Assembly (NCBI GenBank): GCA_028278425.1
Contig: JANQEJ010000309.1
Coordinates: 1-34,727 of the forward strand
DNA: 34,727 nucleotides
DNA from: Planctomycetota bacterium
Lineage (GTDB): Bacteria; Planctomycetota; UBA1135; GCA-002686595
Direction: 5' to 3'
Shown: piece by piece, positions 7,727 through 15,992 of the stretch
How the letters are laid out: each line of letters starts with the position of its first letter
Numbering within the stretch: position 1 is the first letter of the stretch
Translations under genes and position numbers: made by a program
The notes under the pieces: model-generated
What the model saw: only the letters and a program-made list of their open reading frames with translations
Told to the model about the DNA's origin: nothing
Database searches by the model: none

Positions 7727-10081
7727 ATGGGAACGACTCCGTCGTCCACGCGCGCGCTCTCCCCGGGCGACGTCCTGCGGCTCCTGCTCCGGCGCTGGCG
7801 GTCGGTGCTCTTCTTCGCGGCCCTCTGCGCGGGCGCCGCGTTCGGCCTCGCGCTGATCCAGCGGCCGAAGTTCGAGGCGTCGGCGACGATCCTCCTGGAC
7901 TCCTCCGCGCGCGGCGGGCTGCTCGGCAACCTCTCGATGCTCGGCCCGATCGCCGGCGGCGTCGCGGCCACGGGCGAGGTGGCGGTGATCCGCTCGCGCG
8001 GCGTCGCCGAGAAGACGGTGCGGAACGACGCCGGCCGCGCCGCGCCGGTCCCGGGCTCGCCCGGCTACGTGCGCCACGTCGGGCTGACGACGATGGTGAG
8101 CGACGAATCGCTCCGCGGCTGGACGCTGCTCCGGAACCGGTTCGCCGGCGACGGCGACGGGCGGCCGGCGGTGCAGGCGAGCTACCGGCTCTTCGCCCAC
8201 GCCGAGCGCGTGCAACCGGAAGCGCCGACGCGCGTGCGCGTCGCGTTCCTCGACGGGAACCGCGTGCGCGTCGAGACCCACGGGCTCGCGCAGCGCCTCG
8301 GTCTCGGCGAGAGGGCTCCCGAGGAGTTCGCCTTCGCCCCGGGCGAGCCGATCGCCTACCGCGGCCTGGAGCTCTGGCTCGAGCCCCGCGGCCCGGTCGC
8401 CGGCCGCGTCTTCCGCGTGGAGAGCGTGCCCGAGTACGAGGCGGTCGAGCGGCTCCTCGACCGCTACTGGGCTGCGGAGACGACGCGCAACTCCGGCGTG
8501 ATCCGCCTCACCGTCGAGGACACCGATCCCTTCCGCGCGGCGGAGACCGCCAACGCGATCGCGGAGAACTACCTGCGCGAGACGCACGCGCGCAACGAGC
8601 ACCGCTCGTCGTACACGATCGCCTACATCCAGTCCCTGGTCGAGGAGTCGCGCGCGACCGTCGAGAAAGCGCAGGAGGAGCTGCTGCGCATTCGCGGCGA
8701 GCATCCCGAGACGATCGATGTCGACGCGACGGGCAAGGCGTTGATCGAGCAGATCTCGCAGCTCGAGATCCAGCGCACGCAGCTCGACCTGCGCGCGCGC
8801 GCGATGGCGGAGATCCTGAAGGCCCTCGAGGAGGGCGACACGCTCGCGCTGTCGCGGCTCGACAGCGCGGTGACCGGCGGGCTCGTCGTCGACCCGATCA
8901 CCGAGGGCTATCTCGAGAAGCTCGCGGAGCTCAACGCGAGCTACGCCGAGCTCGGCCAGCGGTTCGAGGCCGACCATCCGCAGATGCAGACCGTCCGCGG
9001 CTCCGCCGAGGAGATCATCGGGCTGATCCGGGAGCAGCTCGAGAGCCGCCTCGACGGCGTCCGCCTGCAGGGCGAGGAGCTCGCGCGTTCGCGGGACGCG
9101 CGCCTGGAGGAGCTCGCCTCGCTGCCCGAGGACATGCTCGCGGTCGCGGAGCCCATGCTCATCCTCCACACCCAGCAGGAGCTGATGCCGGAGCTGATGC
9201 GCAACATGAAGGCGACCGAGATCGCCAACTCGGCCTCGTCGTTCACGGCGCAGACGCTCGACCGCGCGCGGCCGGCCACGGAAGCCGCGGCGCCGAAGTT
9301 CGGGCCGATCGTCGCGGTCGGCACGGTCCTCGGCCTCTTGCTCGGCCTCTTCGTCGCGCTGGTGCGCGATCCCGTCAGCGGTCGCGTCGTGACGACCGAC
9401 GACCTCGAGGACGTGGTGCAGCGCCCGGTCGTCGGCACGGTTCCCCTCGCGCGCGCGAAGGCGTCCGCCGGCGACGAGACCGCGACGGTCGACGCGGTCC
9501 GCTCGCTCCGCGCGGCGATCAAGAACCTGCGCCCGAAGGGCTCGCCGGTTCGCCTGCTCGGCGTGACGTCGGTGGCGAGCGAAGCCGGCCGTCCGCGCGT
9601 GACCGCGGCGCTCGCCCGTTCGTTCGCGCGCGAGGGAGCACGCGTCGCCCTGGTCGAGGCGGACCTGCGGGCGCCGCGGGTCGCACCGCTCGTCGGCGTC
9701 GAGGCGAAGGCGGGCCTGTCCGAGGCGCTCGACGCGGACGGCGCGACGCGCGACGCCCTCGTGGACACGGACACGCCCGGCCTCGTGCTCCTGCCCGCGG
9801 GCCGGCCGGACGACGCGTCCGGGGATCTCCTCTCCGGCGCGCGCTTCGACGCGCTGCTCGCGGACCTCTCGAGCGAGCGCGACCTCGTGCTGCTCGACCT
9901 GCCGACGGCCGTGGACTCGCCCGACGTCGAGGCGGTCGCGCCGAAGCTCGACGGGCTCCTGATCGCCTGCGAGCGCGGCGCCTGCCGGCGCGCGGACCTG
10001 CGCGGCGCGCGCGAGCGCATCGAGCGCGCCGGCGGTCGGGTCGTCGGCTCGGTGCTCGTCACGCGCGGGAGCCGCGCGTGA
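7727..10081 (+). CDS. Wzz/Wzc-like polysaccharide chain-length protein with degenerate BY-kinase domain
   Basis: A 784-residue inner-membrane protein. An N-terminal Wzz domain has a first membrane helix at about residues 26-44. A long periplasmic region with coiled-coil character (ESRATVEKAQEELLRI and around) leads to a second helix at about 527-546 (VAVGTVLGLLLGLFVALV). The C-terminal cytoplasmic domain (about 610-784) aligns by eye with CpsD/Wzc ATPases, but the Walker A site is lost (ASEAGRPRV at 617-625, where GEGKST is normal). Walker A' reads VEADLRAP instead of DADLRRP, and there is no C-terminal tyrosine cluster. Walker B-like LVLLDLP is kept. It probably sets chain length and contacts the Wza-like protein but may not phosphorylate. 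Its stop overlaps the flippase start by four bases (GTGA). Confidence 0.88.
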   Translation: MGTTPSSTRALSPGDVLRLLLRRWRSVLFFAALCAGAAFGLALIQRPKFEASATILLDSSARGGLLGNLSMLGPIAGGVAATGEVAVIRSRGVAEKTVRNDAGRAAPVPGSPGYVRHVGLTTMVSDESLRGWTLLRNRFAGDGDGRPAVQASYRLFAHAERVQPEAPTRVRVAFLDGNRVRVETHGLAQRLGLGERAPEEFAFAPGEPIAYRGLELWLEPRGPVAGRVFRVESVPEYEAVERLLDRYWAAETTRNSGVIRLTVEDTDPFRAAETANAIAENYLRETHARNEHRSSYTIAYIQSLVEESRATVEKAQEELLRIRGEHPETIDVDATGKALIEQISQLEIQRTQLDLRARAMAEILKALEEGDTLALSRLDSAVTGGLVVDPITEGYLEKLAELNASYAELGQRFEADHPQMQTVRGSAEEIIGLIREQLESRLDGVRLQGEELARSRDARLEELASLPEDMLAVAEPMLILHTQQELMPELMRNMKATEIANSASSFTAQTLDRARPATEAAAPKFGPIVAVGTVLGLLLGLFVALVRDPVSGRVVTTDDLEDVVQRPVVGTVPLARAKASAGDETATVDAVRSLRAAIKNLRPKGSPVRLLGVTSVASEAGRPRVTAALARSFAREGARVALVEADLRAPRVAPLVGVEAKAGLSEALDADGATRDALVDTDTPGLVLLPAGRPDDASGDLLSGARFDALLADLSSERDLVLLDLPTAVDSPDVEAVAPKLDGLLIACERGACRRADLRGARERIERAGGRVVGSVLVTRGSRA

Positions 10082-11343
10082 TCCAGGACGAGGGGACCAA
10101 GGAGGTCGTCGGAGGTGCGTCGCGGGCGTTCGTCGCGCGGGCGGCGGGCGCCGCCCTCTCCTTCGGCGTCGGCGTCGCGGTCGGGCGCGCCCTCGGCCCG
10201 GACGGCGCGGGGACGTACTTCCTCGCGGTGACCTTCGCGACGATCGGGAGCACCTTCGGTCGGCTCGGCCTCGACCAGATGCTCTGCAAGCGGACCGCGG
10301 CGTGCCTCGCGCACCAGGACTTCGCCGGCGTGCAGGGCACGTGGCGGCGGGGCGTCGCGCTGTCGGCCACCGCGTCCGCGGCGGTCTCGGCGCTGCTCTT
10401 CCTCGCGGCGCCCGCGATCGCGGACGCCCTGGGGAAGGCGAACGTCGCGCCCGCGATTCAGCGCGTCGCACTCGCGGTCGTCCCGGTGTCGCTCTTCATG
10501 CTCTTCTCGGAGCTCCTCCGCGGTCTGAAGCGCTCGGGTGCCTCGCAGCTCGTCCAGTTCGCGGCGCCGCCCGGCCTGACGCTTTGCTTCTTCGGGGCGC
10601 TGGGCCCGCTCCTGGGCTGGACGCCGGAGACGGGGGTGACCGCCTACTTCTGCGGCGCGGCCTGCGCGGCGGCGTTCGGGGCCTTCGTGTGGAAGAGCGC
10701 GACGCCGTGGCTCGCCGGTGTGAAGGGCAAGGCCCGCACGCGCGAGATCGCGCGCTCCGCCCTGCCGTTTCTCGGGGTGGCGACGCTCGGGATGTTCTTC
10801 CCGTGGGTGTCGGTCCTCACGCTGGGCTACTTCGGCACCGAGGACGACGTCGGCCTCTTCTCCGTCGCCTACCGCACGGCGGCGCTGACCAGCTTCGTCC
10901 TCACCGCGGTGAACGCGATCGCGGGGCCGCGGTTCGCGGCGCTGTACGCGCGCGGCGAGCGCGCCGAGCTGCTCAGGAGCGCGCGCCAGGCGACGCTTCT
11001 GATCACGGTCTGCGCGCTGCCGATCCTCGTCGTCCTCTGGGTCATCCCCGGCACGGTGATGTCGCTCTTCGGGCCGCGCTTCGTCGAGGGCTCGCGCTGC
11101 CTGACGATCCTCGCCACCGGACAGTTCGTCAACGTCGTCACCGGCTCGGTCGGGCAGTTGCTCCTGATGAGCGGCCACGAGCGCCCGATGCGGGCCGGCC
11201 TCGCCGGCGGCGCCGTCGCCACGCTCGTCCTCCACCTCGTGCTCGTGCCTCGCTACGGTGTCGAGGGCGCGGCGCTCGCGAGCGCGATCGCGCTCGCCGG
11301 CACGAACGTCGCGCTGCTCCTTCTGGTGCGCCGCTACCTGTAG
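10078..11343 (+). CDS. Wzx-type oligosaccharide-lipid flippase
   Basis: A 421-residue integral membrane protein with about 12-14 hydrophobic helices and the N-terminal ALGPDGAGTYFLAV segment typical of the MATE/MOP polysaccharide transporter (RfbX/Wzx) group. The C-terminus has the common GVEGAALASAIA stretch. It would flip undecaprenyl-diphosphate-linked repeat units across the inner membrane. The GTG start at 10078 overlaps the preceding stop as GTGA, implying translational coupling with the chain-length gene. The context of export lipoprotein, chain-length protein and sulfotransferase supports a polysaccharide rather than a drug-efflux role. Confidence 0.88.
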   Translation: MIQDEGTKEVVGGASRAFVARAAGAALSFGVGVAVGRALGPDGAGTYFLAVTFATIGSTFGRLGLDQMLCKRTAACLAHQDFAGVQGTWRRGVALSATASAAVSALLFLAAPAIADALGKANVAPAIQRVALAVVPVSLFMLFSELLRGLKRSGASQLVQFAAPPGLTLCFFGALGPLLGWTPETGVTAYFCGAACAAAFGAFVWKSATPWLAGVKGKARTREIARSALPFLGVATLGMFFPWVSVLTLGYFGTEDDVGLFSVAYRTAALTSFVLTAVNAIAGPRFAALYARGERAELLRSARQATLLITVCALPILVVLWVIPGTVMSLFGPRFVEGSRCLTILATGQFVNVVTGSVGQLLLMSGHERPMRAGLAGGAVATLVLHLVLVPRYGVEGAALASAIALAGTNVALLLLVRRYL

Positions 11344-11349
11344 ATCGAA

Positions 11350-12228
11350 ATGCAGAGCCCGATCCTCCTCGTCGGCATGCACCGCTCGGGCACGAGCATG
11401 CTCACGCGCATGCTCGCGCGCCTCGGCCTCTTCGTCGGCAAGCGCGTCGACGGCAACGAGGAGTCGACCTTCTTCCAGTCGCTGAACGAGTGGGCGCTGC
11501 GCTCGGCGGGCGGCTCCTGGGAGCGGCCGCACGCGATCCATGCGCTGCTGAAGAAACCCGAGCTGCGCGCGCTGACGACCGACTACCTCCGCGGCATGCT
11601 GCGCTCGCCGCGCGTCGCGTCCTACCTCGGCGTCGCGAGCTACCTCCGCCACCGCACGCCGGAGGCGCTGCCCGGGCCGTGGGGCTTCAAGGACCCGCGC
11701 ACGACGTTCACGCTGCCGCTGTGGCTCGACCTCTTCCCCGACGCGCGCGTCGTGCACGTCCGCCGCCACGGCGTCGACGTGGCGCAGAGCCTCCTGGTGC
11801 GACAGGAGAAGGACCTCGACCGCGCCGGGGCCCTGCACCGGCGCCGCAGGGGCGTGTACTGGCTGCGCCCGAAACGCGGCGGCTTTGCGCACACGGTGCG
11901 CGCCCTCTCGATCGAGGAGGGCTTCGGACTCTGGGACGAGTACCTGGTCGAGGCGGACCGCCGGCTCGCCGAGCTCGGCGACTGCGGGCTCGACCTGCGG
12001 TACGAGGCGTTCCTCGACGCGCCGGAGGAGTCGCTCGCGCGGGTGGCCGCCTTCTGCGGGCTGACCCCGTCGCCCGAGGAGCTCCGGGCCGTCGCCGCCG
12101 GCGTGCAGCGCGGCCGCGCGAACGCGTGGTCGGGCGAGCCGGAGCTCGTCGCCTTCGCCGGGGAGGTCGGCCCGAAGCTGGAAGCCCACGGCTACGTCGC
12201 CGCGCCGCCGCGGGGTGAACCTCGCTAG
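11350..12228 (+). CDS. Sulfotransferase family protein, possibly polysaccharide-modifying
   Basis: Sulfotransferases move a sulfuryl group from PAPS to an acceptor hydroxyl. The 292-residue protein has the 5'-phosphosulfate loop LVGMHRSGTSMLTRML near the N-terminus (residues 7-22). The 3'-phosphate-binding segment ARVVHVRRHGVDVAQS follows at about residues 132-147. It begins six bases after the flippase stop, so it is very likely in the same transcript, which suggests that it sulfates the polysaccharide or its lipid-linked precursor. Other acceptors cannot be excluded. Its stop overlaps the stop of the convergent SRPBCC gene in a shared CTAG. Confidence 0.85.
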   Translation: MQSPILLVGMHRSGTSMLTRMLARLGLFVGKRVDGNEESTFFQSLNEWALRSAGGSWERPHAIHALLKKPELRALTTDYLRGMLRSPRVASYLGVASYLRHRTPEALPGPWGFKDPRTTFTLPLWLDLFPDARVVHVRRHGVDVAQSLLVRQEKDLDRAGALHRRRRGVYWLRPKRGGFAHTVRALSIEEGFGLWDEYLVEADRRLAELGDCGLDLRYEAFLDAPEESLARVAAFCGLTPSPEELRAVAAGVQRGRANAWSGEPELVAFAGEVGPKLEAHGYVAAPPRGEPR

Positions 12229-12917
12229 CCTTCCGCCAGGCGTCGGACCGTGCGCAGCATCCGCTGCTCCATGACGAGGTCGAGCGGGTCTTCGAGCCAG
12301 GCCGAGATCAGGCGCGCCGGCCGGCTGCGCGGGCGACGCTCGTGCTTGCAGCTTCGGAGGAGGAGGCGGCAGCGGTCTCCGGCGACCGGCACGAGATAGA
12401 ACGACCACGTCGCCAGGGTGGCGGGGTTGCGGTCGGTCAAGTCCCGCTCGTCCCTCCAGGTGCGAAAGCAGAGATGCTCGCTCGGCTCGAGGAGCGCGAC
12501 GTGAAGGCCCGGCGCGGAGGGGTGAAGCTTGATCTCCTGGCCGAGCGCGAGGGACTGGAACCGGGGCACGACCCGCTCGACGTTGCGAACGTCGATGCCC
12601 CCGAGTCGCTCGAGCAACTCGTAGGAGTGGAACCCGCCGCGGTCCAGGCCGATCTGGACGAGCCACGGCCAGACCGCGGTGGGCGGGACGTGAACGGTGA
12701 TCGCCCGGGTCGTGCAGACGTCGACCCGATCCAGGAGACGGTCGCCGGGCCACGCGCGACCCCGCTCGTCGGGGCGCGATCCGAGATCGGCGAGGAAGAA
12801 CCGTGAGACGGGCCACGCAACGACGGCCAGGACCAGCAGGGTGATGCCCTCCAGTCCTTCGAGAAGCATCCGGATCGGGCTGCGGAGTCCCTCCATGCTC
12901 GGCGCCTGGTCCGGCAT
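12225..12917 (-). CDS. SRPBCC-fold protein with an N-terminal membrane helix
   Basis: A 230-residue protein. One hydrophobic helix lies near residues 19-38 (ITLLVLAVVAWPVSRFF). A START/SRPBCC-like domain follows (AITVHVPPTAVWPWLVQIG, then a GFHSYELLERLGG segment, LHVALLEPSEHLCFRTW and ATWSFYLVPVAGDRCRLLLR). Such folds bind hydrophobic ligands, and the true substrate is unknown. Starts at 12917 and 12896 are both possible; neither has a strong ribosome-binding site. It is divergent from a second SRPBCC gene at 12994. Its TAG stop shares CTAG with the stop of the convergent sulfotransferase gene. Confidence 0.75.
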   Translation of the reverse strand: MPDQAPSMEGLRSPIRMLLEGLEGITLLVLAVVAWPVSRFFLADLGSRPDERGRAWPGDRLLDRVDVCTTRAITVHVPPTAVWPWLVQIGLDRGGFHSYELLERLGGIDVRNVERVVPRFQSLALGQEIKLHPSAPGLHVALLEPSEHLCFRTWRDERDLTDRNPATLATWSFYLVPVAGDRCRLLLRSCKHERRPRSRPARLISAWLEDPLDLVMEQRMLRTVRRLAEG

Positions 12918-12993
12918 GGTACGGGCGCGACTGCATCCGCGCCGACCGCCGGGGCGAACTGGCTCTTGCAGGGGGTCGACCGTCCCCAAGCCC

Positions 12994-13461
12994 ATGCGGT
13001 TCGTCCATCAGAGCGTCATTCCCGCCAGCGTCGAGGAGGTGTTCGCCTTCCACGAGCGCGCCGACGCGCTGGAGCTCCTTCAGCCCCCGTGGGAGCAGGT
13101 CGACGTCCTGACCCCGCCGGCGAGCCTCGCGGTGGGAACGCGCGTCGAGCTCCGCACGAAGCTCGGTCCGTTCTGGATCCCGATCGTCGCCGAGCACGTC
13201 GGCTACGCGAAGAACCGCCGCTTCGAGGACGTGATGACGAAGGGACCCTTCGCCCGGTGGCACCACAAGCACCTCTTCTTCGAGGACGCTGCGGGCTGCC
13301 GCCTGCGCGACGAGATCGAGTACGAACCGCCCTTCGGCCGGCTCGGCCGCCTCCTCGATCCGCTCCTCGTCCGGCCGCGCCTGCGCCGGCTCTTCGCGCA
13401 CCGCCACGCGGTGACGCGGCGTGAGGTGCTCGCCGCGCGCGAGCGCGCTCTGACGGCTTAG
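12994..13461 (+). CDS. SRPBCC (cyclase/dehydrase-like) ligand-binding protein
   Basis: A 155-residue soluble protein with the typical start FVHQSVIPASVEEVFAFHER, a central VGTRVELRTKLGPFWIPIVAEHV strand pair, and the closing GPFARWHHKHLFFE and RLRDEIEYEPPFG segments seen in the group of SRPBCC proteins often annotated as cyclase/dehydrase or nucleoside-diphosphate-sugar epimerase-associated. These bind small hydrophobic ligands. No catalytic role can be read from the sequence. It is divergent from another SRPBCC gene. Its stop overlaps the stop of the convergent alcohol dehydrogenase gene (TTAG). Confidence 0.82.
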   Translation: MRFVHQSVIPASVEEVFAFHERADALELLQPPWEQVDVLTPPASLAVGTRVELRTKLGPFWIPIVAEHVGYAKNRRFEDVMTKGPFARWHHKHLFFEDAAGCRLRDEIEYEPPFGRLGRLLDPLLVRPRLRRLFAHRHAVTRREVLAARERALTA

Positions 13462-14465
13462 AGCACGTCCAGGACGACGCGAAAGCGCGCGTCGCCGCTC
13501 ATCATCCGGTCGTAGGCGGCCTGCGCGTCGTCGAGTCCGAAGGCCTCGACGCGGGCCTCGACGCCGTGCTTGTGGGCGAACTCGAGGCACTCCGTCGAGT
13601 CGATGGCCGTGCCCGACGACCAGCCGCGAACGCTCGCGTCGCGCGAGATGAGGTCGACCGCCCCGATCTCCATCGGCTCGAAGGGAGCGGCGACGACGAG
13701 CAGGCAGCCCTCGATGCCGAGCCCGCCGACCAGGGCGCTGATCGAGGGCGCGTGCGGCGCCGTGGCGAGGACGACCTTGGCGCCGCCGAGCTCCTGGAGC
13801 GCCGCCGCCGGATCCGCGTCGCGCGCGTCGACGTAGTGGTGGGCTCCGAGCTCTTCGGCGAAGCCGGCCTTGTCGCTCCCGCGCGAGATGGCCACGACCT
13901 CGAAGCCCATGGCGCGGGCGAACTGCACGCCGAGGTGACCGAGTCCGCCGAGACCCTGCACCGCCACCAGGTCCCCCGGCCGCGCGCCGGCGTTGCGCAG
14001 GGAGTTGAACGTCGTCACCCCCGCGCAGAGGAGCGGCGCGGCCAGCTTGGCGTCCATGTGGGCCGGCACGCGGGCCAGGGCCTCCGCCGAGGCGATCGCG
14101 TGCTCCGCGTAGCCGCCGTCGCGCGAAAGCCCGGTGATCGACGCGTTCGCGCAGTGGATGAACTTCCCGGCCAGACACGCCGGACAGGAGCCGTCGTGTC
14201 CCCCGTGCCAGCCCAGGCCGACCCGGTCGCCGACCTCGAACGCGGAGACGCCCTGGCCGATCGCGTCGACGGTCCCGACCACTTCGTGACCCGGGACCCG
14301 CGGGTACTCGAGCTCCGGCCAGAGCCCCTCGGCGACGAACTGGTCGCTGTGACAGACGCCGCAGGCCTGCACCGCCATGCGGACCTCGCCGGGACCGGGC
14401 TCGGGGGTCGGCCGGTCCTCGCCGACCAGGGGCTCGTTCGCCGCGTGAAACGCCATCGCTCGCAT
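13458..14465 (-). CDS. Zinc-dependent alcohol dehydrogenase (MDR family)
   Basis: A 335-residue medium-chain dehydrogenase. The GroES-like half carries the catalytic zinc residues C35/H60 with E61 (ACGVCHSD and VPGHEVVG) and C148-region LLCAG. The Rossmann half has VQGLGGLGHLGVQFA. It should oxidise alcohols or reduce aldehydes with NAD(P). The structural zinc site reads D91-x2-C94-x2-C97-x7-C105, so the first of the four usual cysteines is Asp; I believe related dehydrogenases with GWHGGHDG share this. The start at 14465 was chosen because the MDR domain begins directly after it. It is convergent with the SRPBCC gene and has no clear operon partner, so its physiological substrate is unknown. 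Confidence 0.92.
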   Translation of the reverse strand: MRAMAFHAANEPLVGEDRPTPEPGPGEVRMAVQACGVCHSDQFVAEGLWPELEYPRVPGHEVVGTVDAIGQGVSAFEVGDRVGLGWHGGHDGSCPACLAGKFIHCANASITGLSRDGGYAEHAIASAEALARVPAHMDAKLAAPLLCAGVTTFNSLRNAGARPGDLVAVQGLGGLGHLGVQFARAMGFEVVAISRGSDKAGFAEELGAHHYVDARDADPAAALQELGGAKVVLATAPHAPSISALVGGLGIEGCLLVVAAPFEPMEIGAVDLISRDASVRGWSSGTAIDSTECLEFAHKHGVEARVEAFGLDDAQAAYDRMMSGDARFRVVLDVL

Positions 14466-14499
14466 GGGGGGACTCCTCGTTCGGGGTGGGACGGCAAGC

Positions 14500-14664
14500 C
14501 TAGGCTTCCGCGGCGTACTCCAGGGTCACCGTCCCCGTCTTCTTCAGCACCTTGCTCTCGGTGAGGCGGGCCGTCTGGCGCGGCACGTCGACACGGCGGT
14601 GGAGCCGCGCGTCGAGGGTTGGGAGCGGCGGCGCCGGTACAATTCGGCCGCGAGAGGTCGTCAT
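14500..14664 (-). CDS. Doubtful 54-residue reading frame
   Basis: A frame from the ATG at 14664 to a TAG at 14500 ends in the reasonable-looking segment ESKVLKKTGTVTLEYAAEA. It fills the gap between the dehydrogenase and the PLP enzyme gene, and its start overlaps the divergent ATG at 14663 in a shared CATG. There is no clear ribosome-binding site and no recognised family. It may be a remnant or chance. Confidence 0.2.
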   Translation of the reverse strand: MTTSRGRIVPAPPLPTLDARLHRRVDVPRQTARLTESKVLKKTGTVTLEYAAEA

Positions 14665-15661
14665 GAGGGATGCCACCGTCCGCGAAGAGCCCCGATCGGG
14701 AGCCAGGTCTCTCGACCGGATCCACCGCTCGATCCTGGATCGCATCGGCAACACGCCGCTGATCGAGCTCGGGGCCGTCGTTCCGGGAGACTGCGCTCGG
14801 ATCCTCCTGAAACTGGAGTCCGAGAATCCGACCGGCAGCATGAAGGACCGCATGGCGCTCGCCATGGTCGAGGCCGCCGAGCGGGACGGCCGCCTGCCCG
14901 CGCGGGGCGCCGTCGTCGAGTACACCGGCGGCAGCACCGGCGTCTCGCTCGCGATGGTCTGCGCGGTGAAGGGCCACCCGCTGAGCATCGTGACGTCGGA
15001 CGCCTTCAGCGCCGAGAAGCGCGGCCACACGGCGGCGCTGGGAGCCGACCTGACCCTCGTGCGCAGCGTCGACGGCGGCATGGACGCGACCCTGACGCGC
15101 AACATGATCGACGCCGCGCGCGAGATCGCCGAGCGGACCGGCGCCTTCTGGACCGACCAGCTCCGGAACGCCGATCAGCTCCCCGCCTATCACGCCATGG
15201 GCGAGGAGATCTGGGAGCAGACCGGCGGAAGCGTCGACGCCTTCGTCCAGAGCGTCGGCACCGCCGCCTCGGTCCGCGGCGTCGCGGAGACGCTGCACCG
15301 CCACCGCGCCGACGTCCGCTGCGTCGCCGTCGAGCCCGCCGAGTCGGCCGTGCTGTCGGGCGGCCCCGCGGGCGCGCACAGGATCGAGGGCGTCGGCGCC
15401 GGTTTCGTCGTCCCGCTTTGGGACCCGGACGCCGTCGACGAGATCGCCGCCGTGTCGACCGGCGAAGCGATGGACGCGGCGCGCCGGCTCGCCGCGACGG
15501 AGGGGCTCTTCGGCGGCACGTCCACGGGCGCCAACCTCACCGCCGCGATCGCCGTGGGCCGCCGCCTCGGCCCGGGGGCGACCGTGGTGACGATCCTGTG
15601 CGACTCCGGCATGAAGTACCTCTCGACGGCCCTGTTCGGGGGCGCGGAGCAAGCACCGTGA
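14663..15661 (+). CDS. Cysteine synthase-like PLP enzyme (fold type II)
   Basis: A 332-residue member of the cysteine synthase / cystathionine beta-synthase family. The PLP lysine is K61 in ENPTGSMKDRMA. The substrate loop is EYTGGSTGVSLA, the phosphate-binding segment is SVGTAASVRG, and the end carries ILCDSGMKYLST. It would make cysteine or a related beta-substituted amino acid from O-acetylserine or O-phosphoserine. Several subfamilies share these features, so the exact substrate is open. The start at 14663 follows GAGAGG by six bases. Its TGA overlaps the GTG of the following broken VOC gene (GTGA). No cysE or sulfate-assimilation genes are nearby, which makes housekeeping cysteine synthesis less certain. 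Confidence 0.88.
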   Translation: MRDATVREEPRSGARSLDRIHRSILDRIGNTPLIELGAVVPGDCARILLKLESENPTGSMKDRMALAMVEAAERDGRLPARGAVVEYTGGSTGVSLAMVCAVKGHPLSIVTSDAFSAEKRGHTAALGADLTLVRSVDGGMDATLTRNMIDAAREIAERTGAFWTDQLRNADQLPAYHAMGEEIWEQTGGSVDAFVQSVGTAASVRGVAETLHRHRADVRCVAVEPAESAVLSGGPAGAHRIEGVGAGFVVPLWDPDAVDEIAAVSTGEAMDAARRLAATEGLFGGTSTGANLTAAIAVGRRLGPGATVVTILCDSGMKYLSTALFGGAEQAP

Positions 15662-15979
15662 ACCTGAAGGAAGTCGTCCCCTTCCTCGCCATCGCTTCGA
15701 TGGACCGCTCGCTCACCTTCTACGTCGACGGGCTCGGCTTCGAGGTCGTCGAGGAGTGGCGCCCCAAGGGCGACGAGCTCGTCTGGTGCACGGTGCGCCG
15801 CGACGGCTGCGCGCTGATGATGCAGACGGACGCGAACGGCGGGAAGGAGAGCGCCGTGCCCCGCGGCGAGGGCGTCACCCTCTGCGTCTTCTGCGAGGAC
15901 GCGGTCGCGCTACCGCATCGACTTCGAGAGCCTGACCGACGTGCCGGAGGAGACGACGCTGTCCGAGGTCGAGAGCTGA
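15658..15979 (+). pseudogene. VOC/glyoxalase-family gene with internal deletion and frameshift
   Basis: The GTG at 15658 begins a clear VOC-domain N-terminal half (EVVPFLAIASMDRSLTFYV, then DGCALMMQT and VTLCVFCEDAVA). At about 15908-15911 the frame is lost. The next frame (+1) resumes exactly the usual VOC C-terminus, YRIDFESLTDVPEETTLSEV, ending at TGA 15977-15979. Roughly 30-38 residues normally found between these parts (the second half of the domain up to the DPDG turn) are missing, so a deletion of about 90-115 bases seems to have removed the centre. Without frame correction, translation continues to TAG at 15994-15996 and gives 112 residues with a nonsense tail. It is coupled to the upstream PLP gene by GTGA. 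Confidence 0.75.
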
Positions 15980-15992
15980 GGCCCCGGCGGGC

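Noticed and set aside
8941..14178. A very long open frame (over 1700 codons) on the minus strand across the polysaccharide export genes
   Set aside because: It is an antisense shadow. It is rich in Arg, Ala, Asp and Glu with no domain, and the opposite strand carries recognised proteins throughout.
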